A DNA stretch of 21,954 bases from CAYJHC01 sp964369805 (GTDB taxonomy: Bacteria; Bacillota; Clostridia; Peptostreptococcales; Anaerovoracaceae): contig CAYJFM010000037.1 of NCBI GenBank assembly GCA_964369805.1, positions 1 through 21,954 on the forward strand, given 5' to 3'. Every line of letters begins with the position of its first letter. Position 1 is the first letter of the stretch. The notes under the pieces are model-generated. The model ran no database searches, was not told the origin of the DNA, and saw nothing but the letters and a program-made list of their open reading frames with translations. A program made the position numbers and the translations under genes. Shown here piece after piece: positions 15,972-21,954 of this stretch.

Positions 15972-16024
15972 TTACCTTTTGCCCAGTTATGGAAACTCCA
16001 ACCTTAACTTAGCAATTGGTGTAA
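15972..16024 (+). promoter_or_regulatory. Structured 5' leader of rpsO, candidate S15 autoregulatory element
   Basis: Four helices nest in order: TTACC (15972-15976) with GGTgTAA (16018-16024, one bulge), TTGC (15979-15982) with GCAA (16012-16015), GTTA (15986-15989) with TAAC (16005-16008), and TGGA (15990-15993) with TCCA (15997-16000) around the loop AAC. The structure starts about ten bases after the predicted transcription start and ends 7 bases before AAAGGAG of rpsO. S15 is known to repress its own mRNA through leader structures in several bacterial groups; this fits by position and form, but the protein-binding motif is not verified. Confidence 0.45.
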
Positions 16025-16046
16025 GTAAAAAAAGGAGAAATAAACA

Positions 16047-16313
16047 ATGATTACAAAAGCAAAAAAAGAAGCAGTAATGAAAGAGTATGCGCTAAAAGAA
16101 GGAGATACAGGATCTCCAGAAGTTCAAGTAGCAATTATGACAGCTAGAATTGCTGAGCTAACTGACCACCTAAGAATTCACAAAGGTGACCACCACTCTA
16201 GAAGAGGTCTATTAAAGCTTGTAGGACAAAGAAGAAACCTTCTTAACTACCTAAAAGGCAAAGACATCGAAAGATACAGATCACTAATTGCAAGACTTGG
16301 TATCAGAAAATAA
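16047..16313 (+). CDS. rpsO: 30S ribosomal protein S15
   Basis: Binds 16S rRNA early in small-subunit assembly. The 88-residue product is the standard length and matches S15 throughout: GDTGSPEVQVAIMTARIAELTDHLRIHKGDHHSRRGLLKLVGQRRNLLNYL and the tail RYRSLIARLGIRK. AAAGGAG precedes the ATG. It is followed by a terminator and then pnp, the usual neighbour. It has its own promoter and a structured leader. Confidence 0.98.
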   Translation: MITKAKKEAVMKEYALKEGDTGSPEVQVAIMTARIAELTDHLRIHKGDHHSRRGLLKLVGQRRNLLNYLKGKDIERYRSLIARLGIRK

Positions 16314-16325
16314 CATTGAATTTAG

Positions 16326-16347
16326 GCGGAGTTTTGGCTCCGCTTTT
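16326..16347 (+). terminator. Terminator between rpsO and pnp
   Basis: GCGGAG (16326-16331) pairs with CTCCGC (16338-16343) around TTTTGG, followed by TTTTATT. Short but fully GC-paired; may be partial, allowing some read-through into pnp. Confidence 0.75.
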
Positions 16348-16388
16348 ATTATATTAGTAGTGCTTAGACAATTTAGTCGAGCAAAATT

Positions 16389-16403
16389 GAGGCAGCTTGC
16401 CTC
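16389..16403 (+). promoter_or_regulatory. Small hairpin in the pnp leader
   Basis: GAGGCA (16389-16394) pairs with TGCCTC (16398-16403) over a three-base loop, 13 bases before the AAGGAGG of pnp. In enteric bacteria pnp is autoregulated through a leader hairpin; whether this one acts likewise is only inferred. No clear promoter was seen in 16348-16427. Confidence 0.3.
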
Positions 16404-16427
16404 GCGTGAGATTAACAAGGAGGTAGT

Positions 16428-18536
16428 TTGTTAATTATGAAATATGAAGGATATAGAACGTTTAAAACGGCTTTAGGAGGAAGACTTCTGGAGTTAGAAA
16501 TCGGTAAAGTTTGTGAAATGGCTAATGGCCAAGTAATGATAAAATATGGGGACACAGTAGTAAATGTAACAGCAGTTATGTCATCTAAACCTCGTCCAGA
16601 TATTGACTTTTTCCCACTAAGCTGTGACTTTGAAGAAAAAATGTACGCAGCAGGTAAAATCCCAGGAGGATTTATTAGAAGAGAAGGAAGACCAAGTGAA
16701 AAGGCTATTCTAACTTCTAGACTTATAGATAGACCTTTAAGACCACTTTTCCCTAAAGGGTTTTATAATGATGTACAAGTTGTAGCTACAGCTATGTCAA
16801 TTGACCTTGACTGTGCACCAGAAATCGTAGCGATGATTGGTTCGTCAGTAGCATTATCAATATCAGATATTCCTTTTGATGGCCCAACAGGATCTGTTCT
16901 TGTAGGACTTATTGACGGAGAGTATATTGTAAACCCAACTCTTGAGCAAAGAGAAAAAAGCGAATTGCACTTAGTAGTATCTGGTACAAAAGATGCAATT
17001 ATGATGGTTGAAGCAGGGGCTAATGAAGTATCAGAAGAAGTAGTTCTTGAAGGTATTTTATTTGCTCATGAAGAAATTAAAAATATTGTAGCCTTTATTG
17101 AAGAAGTTACAGAAGAGCTAGGAAAAGCAAAGAAGGAAGTTGAAGTATACAAAGCTCCTGAAGACATTGAAGCTGCAGTTAGAGAATATGCTGTTGATAA
17201 AATGAAAAATGCTATTAAAACTTTTGATAAAATGGAAAGATTAGAAAACATGGATGCTGTAGAAGTAGAAACTAAAGAGCATTTTGAAGAAATCTATCCA
17301 GATAATATGAAAGATGTAGGTAATGTTCTTTACTCTATTACAAAAGAAACAGTAAGAAACATGATTATTGATGATGGTATAAGACCAGATAATAGAAAAA
17401 CTGATGAAATCAGACCTATTTGGATTGATACAGGTGTATTACCAAGAACTCATGGTACTGGTCTATTTAAGAGAGGGCAAACTCAAGCTTTATCTGTTTG
17501 CACATTAGGTTCAATGAGAGATGCTCAAAAAATAGATGGAGTATCAGAAGAAGAAGAAAAAAGATATATGCACCACTATAACTTCCCAGCATACTCTGTT
17601 GGAGAAGCTAGGCCAATGAGAAGCCCGGGTAGAAGAGAAATTGGACACGGAGCTCTTGCTGAAAGAGCGATTCTTCCAGTACTTCCATCTGTAGATGAAT
17701 TCCCATATGCAATTAGAGTAGTATCGGAAATTCTTTCTTCAAATGGATCAACTTCAATGGCTTCAACATGCGGTAGCTGCCTAGCTCTAATGGATGCAGG
17801 CGTTCCAATTAAAGCACCAGTAGCAGGTATTGCTATGGGTCTTATTGAGAGAGTTGAAGAAGATGGTTCAAGCAAAATGGCTATTCTTTCAGATATTCAA
17901 GGAATGGAAGACTTCCTTGGAGACATGGACTTTAAAGTAGCTGGTACAGCAGAAGGTATCACTGCAATTCAAATGGATATTAAAGTGCATGGTCTTTCAA
18001 AGAAAGTTCTAGAAGATGCACTTGCACAAGCTAAGGCTGGTAGACTTCACATTATGGATGAGATGGTTGCTGAACTTGCAGTTCCAAGGGAAGAACTTTC
18101 ACCTTGGGCACCAAAAATTACTTCAATTCAAATCGATCCAGAGAAGATTGGTGCAGTAATTGGTAAGGGCGGAGAAATGATTAATAAGATCATTGAAGAA
18201 ACTGAAGCTCAAATTGATATTAATGACGATGGACTAATTTACATTGCTGCAATTAATAGTGAAAGTGCGAAAAAAGCTATTGCTATGATAGAGCTTGTAA
18301 CTAAGGAAGTTGAAGTAGGAGAAATTTACGAAGGAACTGTTAAGAGAATAATGGACTTTGGTGCATTTATTGAGGTTCTTCCGGGTAAAGAAGGTCTACT
18401 ACACATTTCGAAAATGTCTAACGAGAGAGTTGAAAAAGTAACTGATGTTATGAACGAAGGAGATAAGGTAACTGTTAAGGTTGCTGAAATTGATAAGCAA
18501 GGAAGAACAAATCTAACAAGAAAAGGATTAATGTAA
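16428..18536 (+). CDS. pnp: Polyribonucleotide nucleotidyltransferase (PNPase)
   Basis: A 3'-5' phosphorolytic exoribonuclease of the RNA degradosome. The 702-residue product has, in order, RNase PH domain 1 (with CDFEEKMYAAGKIPGGFIRR near 65-84), the helical domain (about 240-310), RNase PH domain 2 (GTGLFKRGQTQAL, YNFPAYSVGEARPM, ILSSNGSTSMAS, SDIQGMEDFLGDMDFKVAGT with the catalytic Asp residues), a KH domain with IGKGGEMI, and a C-terminal S1 domain (GTVKRIMDFGAFIEV). The start is uncertain: TTG at 16428 is only 4 bases after AGGAGG, while ATG at 16437 (MKYEGYRTF) is 13 bases after it. The gene ends with a terminator at 18595. Confidence 0.97.
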   Translation: MLIMKYEGYRTFKTALGGRLLELEIGKVCEMANGQVMIKYGDTVVNVTAVMSSKPRPDIDFFPLSCDFEEKMYAAGKIPGGFIRREGRPSEKAILTSRLIDRPLRPLFPKGFYNDVQVVATAMSIDLDCAPEIVAMIGSSVALSISDIPFDGPTGSVLVGLIDGEYIVNPTLEQREKSELHLVVSGTKDAIMMVEAGANEVSEEVVLEGILFAHEEIKNIVAFIEEVTEELGKAKKEVEVYKAPEDIEAAVREYAVDKMKNAIKTFDKMERLENMDAVEVETKEHFEEIYPDNMKDVGNVLYSITKETVRNMIIDDGIRPDNRKTDEIRPIWIDTGVLPRTHGTGLFKRGQTQALSVCTLGSMRDAQKIDGVSEEEEKRYMHHYNFPAYSVGEARPMRSPGRREIGHGALAERAILPVLPSVDEFPYAIRVVSEILSSNGSTSMASTCGSCLALMDAGVPIKAPVAGIAMGLIERVEEDGSSKMAILSDIQGMEDFLGDMDFKVAGTAEGITAIQMDIKVHGLSKKVLEDALAQAKAGRLHIMDEMVAELAVPREELSPWAPKITSIQIDPEKIGAVIGKGGEMINKIIEETEAQIDINDDGLIYIAAINSESAKKAIAMIELVTKEVEVGEIYEGTVKRIMDFGAFIEVLPGKEGLLHISKMSNERVEKVTDVMNEGDKVTVKVAEIDKQGRTNLTRKGLM

Positions 18537-18594
18537 TTAACCTTTATTTAGAAATGCTAGTAGAAGAATATCTAGATAGTAAAAATATTAAATC

Positions 18595-18631
18595 AATGGG
18601 GTATTGGCTTAGGTCTAATACTCCATTTTTT
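18595..18631 (+). terminator. Terminator after pnp, abutting the next gene's ribosome binding site
   Basis: AATGGGGTATT (18595-18605) pairs with AATACTCCATT (18617-18627), 11 bp with one G-T pair and an 11-base loop, then T residues to 18631. AGGAGA of the following gene begins two bases later, so the element lies within that gene's immediate leader. Confidence 0.75.
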
Positions 18632-18643
18632 AGGAGATATTAA

Positions 18644-19267
18644 ATGAAAAAGTTATTAATATTTGTGCCAAAGGGATTTGAGCTTTTAGAACTTGCACCT
18701 TTTACCGATGTGTTTGGATGGGCGAAAGAGCATGGAAAAGCGGATGTTTCTTTTGAAACCTGCGCCTTTGATGATGTTGTAAGTGGAGCTTTTGGAAATA
18801 GGTTCACTGTTGACTCTGTCATTGGTGGTAATGCTGGGAAGATTATGATTTCTGGAGTAGATTTTGATCAGTGGATTGATGGGTTTGATGGGCTTGCCAT
18901 TCCTGGAGGGTTTGAAAATTATGGTTTTTTTGATGATGCAAAAGATGGTAGGCTCCATGAGATTGTCCGAAGATTTCATGACAAGGGAAGGCGTATAGGG
19001 ACGGTTTGTATAAGCGCCTTTGTTCTAGGCGAAGCGGGAATACTTTCTGGAAGATGTGCTACAACTTACAATCAAATTGGTGGTCGTAAGCAGAAGCAGC
19101 TTTCTAAATATGGTTGCAAGATTGTCAATGAATCGGTGGTGATTGACGGTAATCTTATTTCTTCTTATGGGCCAGCAACTGCTACGGAGGTTGCATTTAT
19201 AATGCTTGAGGATTTTGCTGGTAGGAAAGTGAAGGAAGAAGTTAAGTTAATGATGGGGTACGAATAG
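18644..19267 (+). CDS. DJ-1/PfpI family protein
   Basis: A 207-residue cytoplasmic protein of the DJ-1/PfpI (class I glutamine amidotransferase-like) fold. Seen: MKKLLIFVPKGFELLELAPFTDVF with Glu13, the residue that usually contacts the nucleophile; FDGLAIPGGFENYG (81-94); and the nucleophile elbow GTVCISAFVLGEAGIL with Cys122; then CATTYN and a C-terminal SYGPATATEVAF. This arrangement matches the YajL/DJ-1/ThiJ subgroup, which have been credited with deglycase, chaperone or protease-like roles, none provable here. AGGAGA precedes the ATG but the pnp terminator lies just before it, and no promoter is evident, so expression may depend on read-through. Confidence 0.85.
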   Translation: MKKLLIFVPKGFELLELAPFTDVFGWAKEHGKADVSFETCAFDDVVSGAFGNRFTVDSVIGGNAGKIMISGVDFDQWIDGFDGLAIPGGFENYGFFDDAKDGRLHEIVRRFHDKGRRIGTVCISAFVLGEAGILSGRCATTYNQIGGRKQKQLSKYGCKIVNESVVIDGNLISSYGPATATEVAFIMLEDFAGRKVKEEVKLMMGYE

Positions 19268-19307
19268 GTTTATTGGTTTGATAAATGTAGTGAAGTGTGT
19301 ATTTTTA

Positions 19308-19336
19308 TTGACTTTGCGTAAAAGTCATGGTAATCT
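19308..19336 (+). promoter_or_regulatory. Candidate codBA promoter containing a perfect palindrome
   Basis: TTGACT (19308-19313) and TAATCT (19331-19336) are 17 bases apart, with TGG forming an extended -10. Between and over them lies TGACTTTGCGTAAAAGTCA (19309-19327): two perfect 7-base arms around GCGTA. Its position from the -35 box through the spacer is that of a repressor operator. The -10 is weak (3/6 plus extension). It does not resemble the B. subtilis PurR box, and no regulator gene is nearby. Confidence 0.45.
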
Positions 19337-19407
19337 TTGGTAAAAGTGGGTTTAGAAAATATTGAGTAAATTATATGATTAAAAATTGTTTAGGGAGGAC
19401 TAGAGTT

Positions 19408-20643
19408 ATGATTGAAAAAGAAAAAGATATTATTAATAAAGAGGATGCTGATTATTCTAAAATAGCAGTTCCAGAGAGTTCAAAGAAGGGGTTTATGAGC
19501 CTTTTTGTAGTAATGCTAGGATTTACTTTTTTCTCAGCAAGTATGACTACTGGGGGAAATCTAGGTCTTGGTTTGAATTTGAAAGATTTTATTATTGCAA
19601 TAACAATTGGTAGTGCGATTTTAGGTACATATACTTCGCTTCTTGCGTATGTATCTAGTAAGACAGGTCTAAATTTTGACCTTTTGGCTAGACATGCCTT
19701 TGGAAATAAAGGGTCTTATGTACCATCGGGAGTAATCCTAATCACACAAACAGGATGGTTTGGTGTTGGTGTAGCAATGTTTGCTGTACCAGTATCAGCA
19801 TTACTTGGGATTAATCCATACATATTAATTGCTATTACAGGCGTGCTTATGACATTAACAGCATATTATGGAATAAAGGGAATATCAATTATTGGTGCAA
19901 TTTCTGTACCGTTAATTGCAATTCTAGGTATTATGTCTATGTCTATGGGTATCGAATCAGTAGGTGGAATTTTTAATGTGTTTAAAGAATCTCCAGAAGC
20001 TCCTATAACTTTTATCACAGCGCTGACACTAGTAATCGGGAGTTTTGTTTCTGGTGGTACTGCTACACCTAACTTTACCAGGTTTGCCAAAAATCCTAAG
20101 ATAGCTGTAATTACAACGGCAATTGCTTTTAGTATTGGAAATTCTCTTATGTTTTGCTTTGGTGCTGTTGGTGCCGCAGTAACGGGAGTTCCTGATATAT
20201 TTGATATTATGATTGCCCAAGGGTTAGTCTTCTTTGGTATAGTAGTGTTACTACTTAATATTTGGACAACAAATAATAATGCTTTATATACAGCTGGCCT
20301 TGGGCTTGCAAATATTACAAAGCTTAAGAGCCAAACCATGACTTTGAGTGCAGGAGCATTAGGAACAATTTCGGCTATGTGGCTATTTAATAATTTTGTA
20401 ACTTTTCTAACAGTTCTTGGCTCGGCACTTCCGTCTATAGGAGCTATTATTGTATTAGACTATTTCATGCATAAAGAGAGATATTTTGTAGAGACAGGTA
20501 AGTATGCAGTTAAGTGGAATGCGGTTTTAGGTGTTATTATTGGAGCTTTAGCAGGTCTATATATTCCTATTGGAATACCACCAATTAATGCTATGGTTGT
20601 AGGCTGTTTAATACATCTAATATTTGATAAATTAAACAAGTAG
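19408..20643 (+). CDS. codB: Cytosine permease (NCS1 family)
   Basis: A 411-residue membrane protein with about 12 hydrophobic segments that imports cytosine, probably with a cation. I use ATG 19408, 9 bases after AGGGAGG; the open frame reaches back to 19375 without a ribosome binding site. Family landmarks: FFSASMTTGGNLGLGLNLKD near the first segment, the TGLNFDLLARHAFGNKGSYVPS loop, TQTGWFGVGVAMFAVP, GGTATPNFTRFAKNPK, and IWTTNNNALYTAGLGLANIT, all typical of CodB. The cytosine deaminase gene begins 14 bases after its stop, which supports the substrate. Confidence 0.93.
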   Translation: MIEKEKDIINKEDADYSKIAVPESSKKGFMSLFVVMLGFTFFSASMTTGGNLGLGLNLKDFIIAITIGSAILGTYTSLLAYVSSKTGLNFDLLARHAFGNKGSYVPSGVILITQTGWFGVGVAMFAVPVSALLGINPYILIAITGVLMTLTAYYGIKGISIIGAISVPLIAILGIMSMSMGIESVGGIFNVFKESPEAPITFITALTLVIGSFVSGGTATPNFTRFAKNPKIAVITTAIAFSIGNSLMFCFGAVGAAVTGVPDIFDIMIAQGLVFFGIVVLLLNIWTTNNNALYTAGLGLANITKLKSQTMTLSAGALGTISAMWLFNNFVTFLTVLGSALPSIGAIIVLDYFMHKERYFVETGKYAVKWNAVLGVIIGALAGLYIPIGIPPINAMVVGCLIHLIFDKLNK

Positions 20644-20656
20644 AAAGGGGTAACTG

Positions 20657-21892
20657 ATGATAATAAAGAATATTTATATAGAAAACAGCACAGACCAATG
20701 CGATTTAAGAGTAAAAGATGGTGTTATTAGCGAGATTGGAAAAAACCTTGAAGCAATCTCTGGTGAAGAGATTATGGACTGTAGTGGGAAAATGGTAATT
20801 CCGCATTTTGTTGAGAGCCATGTTCATCTGGATACCTGTTTAACTGCAGGGGATCCTGTTTGGAATATGAGTGGCACTTTGTTTGAAGGTATTGAATGCT
20901 GGTCGAAAAGAAAAGAAAAGCTTACTAAGGATGATGTAAAGGAAAGAGCGACTAAGGCAATTCATATGCAAATTTCTAATGGGGTTGGTCATGTTAGAAC
21001 TCATGTTGATGTTACAGATCCACAGCTAACTGCAATGGAAGCCATGATTGAACTTAAAGATGAACTAAAAGATATTATTAATCTTCAAATTGTAGCCTTT
21101 CCACAAGAAGGAATTCTTAGCTACCCTAATGGAAAAGAACTTCTGGAAAATTCAATTAAAATGGGTGCTGATGTAGTTGGGGCTATTCCACACTTTGAAT
21201 TTACAAGAGAATACTCTGTTGAGAGCTTAAACTTTGCAATGAATCTAGCTGAAAAGTACGATAGGCTTGTTGATGTTCACTGTGATGAAATTGATGACCC
21301 TGAAGCAAAGGGGCTAGAAACTTTAGCTTGTAGAGCGCTGGAAAGCGGCTTGAAAAGCAAAGTGACTGCTAGCCATACAACAGCTATGCACAGCTACAAT
21401 AATGCATACACATATAAACTTTTTAGGCTATTAGGTATGAGTGACATTAACTTTGTTGCAAATCCGTTAGTTAACACACATCTGCAAGGGCGCTTTGACA
21501 CTTATCCTAAACGAAGAGGAGTGACTAGAGTTAAAGAATTGCTTGCAAATGGAAATAATGTATCTTTTGGGCATGATGATATTTTTGACCCTTGGTACCC
21601 ACTAGGTACGGGAAATATGAGAGATGTAGTTCATATGGGTTTACATGTCTGTCAGATGATGGGCTATGAAGAAATTCTAAATAGCTATAAGTTAATAACT
21701 CATAATGGGGCAAAAACATTAAACTTAGGTGAAGGCTATGGAATTAAAGAAGGCAATGAAGCAAGCTTTTTAATTTTAGATGCCAGCAACTTCTATGATG
21801 CACTAAACCAAAAGAGTTCTATACTTTACAACTTTAATAAAGGGAAGATTATTGCAAAATCAACTCCAGAGATTAAAGAATTACTAATTTAA
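20657..21892 (+). CDS. codA: Cytosine deaminase
   Basis: Hydrolyses cytosine to uracil and ammonia in the cytoplasm. The 411-residue protein is colinear with E. coli CodA: metal ligands HVHLD (His55, His57), HCDEIDD (His208, catalytic Glu211), SHTTAMHSYNNAY (His240), FGHDDIFDPWYPLGTGNM (Asp307, Asp308), and substrate-binding FPQ (Gln150). These equal E. coli His61/63, His214, Glu217, His246, Asp313 and Gln156 with a constant six-residue offset, so the assignment is very strong. It forms an operon with codB (14-base gap, AAAGGGG before the ATG). The stop codon lies inside the first copy of a short tandem repeat. No terminator is seen before the window ends. Confidence 0.98.
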   Translation: MIIKNIYIENSTDQCDLRVKDGVISEIGKNLEAISGEEIMDCSGKMVIPHFVESHVHLDTCLTAGDPVWNMSGTLFEGIECWSKRKEKLTKDDVKERATKAIHMQISNGVGHVRTHVDVTDPQLTAMEAMIELKDELKDIINLQIVAFPQEGILSYPNGKELLENSIKMGADVVGAIPHFEFTREYSVESLNFAMNLAEKYDRLVDVHCDEIDDPEAKGLETLACRALESGLKSKVTASHTTAMHSYNNAYTYKLFRLLGMSDINFVANPLVNTHLQGRFDTYPKRRGVTRVKELLANGNNVSFGHDDIFDPWYPLGTGNMRDVVHMGLHVCQMMGYEEILNSYKLITHNGAKTLNLGEGYGIKEGNEASFLILDASNFYDALNQKSSILYNFNKGKIIAKSTPEIKELLI

Positions 21893-21937
21893 GAATAACT
21901 AATTTAAGAATATGTTTTAATTTAAGAATATGTTTTA
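21883..21937 (+). repeat. Short tandem direct repeats at the 3' end of codA
   Basis: ACTAATTTAAGAATA occurs at 21883-21897 and again at 21898-21912. Overlapping the second copy, ATTTAAGAATATGTTTTA occurs at 21902-21919 and 21920-21937. The first copy includes the codA stop codon (TAA, 21890-21892). This looks like replication slippage in AT-rich DNA; the remaining bases to the window end hold nothing recognisable. Confidence 0.8.
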
Positions 21938-21954
21938 ATTTAATATCAAGGCGG

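Noticed and set aside
17576..17875. 99-codon minus-strand open frame within pnp
   Set aside because: It overlaps the conserved second RNase PH domain of PNPase and has no independent support.
19866..20339. 157-codon minus-strand open frame within codB
   Set aside because: The plus-strand frame matches CodB along its length; the reverse product is a proline/isoleucine-rich shadow with no recognisable domain.

Overview
This window looks like chromosomal DNA of a low-GC, probably anaerobic Firmicute of the class Clostridia. The reasons are the AT-rich sequence, strong AGGAGG-type ribosome binding sites, short hairpin-plus-T-run terminators, and protein relatives such as RibF, S15, PNPase and a TAXI-type TRAP transporter. 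I cannot name the genus from sequence alone. Every gene I accept is on the + strand.

Layout: (1) 3-834: the 3' end of ribF, then a small YccF membrane protein and a strong terminator. (2) 1054-6345: a leader with a terminator-like hairpin, then two tandem adenine-deaminase-family genes and an NCS2 nucleobase permease, closed by a terminator. The first deaminase paralog lacks two histidines that its neighbour keeps. (3) 6393-7884: a promoter, two tandem paralogous type IV pilin-like genes with no assembly genes beside them, and a terminator. (4) 7889-12597: a promoter and a closely spaced run of seven genes: two QueG/RdhA-like iron-sulfur proteins, an HNH nuclease, a small DUF3784-like membrane protein, guanine deaminase, a SAM methyltransferase and a low-molecular-weight tyrosine phosphatase. 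(5) 12745-15914: paired operator-like repeats, a promoter, and a TAXI-TRAP uptake system (lipoprotein and fused permease) with a hairpin between the two genes. (6) 15927-18631: an extended -10 promoter, a structured leader, rpsO, pnp and their terminators. (7) 18644-19267: a DJ-1/PfpI-family gene. (8) 19308-21937: a promoter with an embedded palindrome, codB, codA, and short tandem repeats over the codA stop codon.

Two themes stand out. Nucleobase uptake and deamination recur: two adenine deaminase family members, a nucleobase permease, guanine deaminase, cytosine permease and cytosine deaminase. Together these would let the cell import bases and release ammonia by converting adenine to hypoxanthine, guanine to xanthine and cytosine to uracil. 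Second, ribF and rpsO-pnp, which are neighbours in many bacteria, are here separated by about 15.6 kb of accessory genes. No transposase, integrase, tRNA, rRNA or CRISPR array was seen. I found no single convincing new system. The best leads are the divergent Ade paralog with its unclassified leader, the orphan pilin pair, the iron-sulfur/HNH cluster, and several small regulatory elements.
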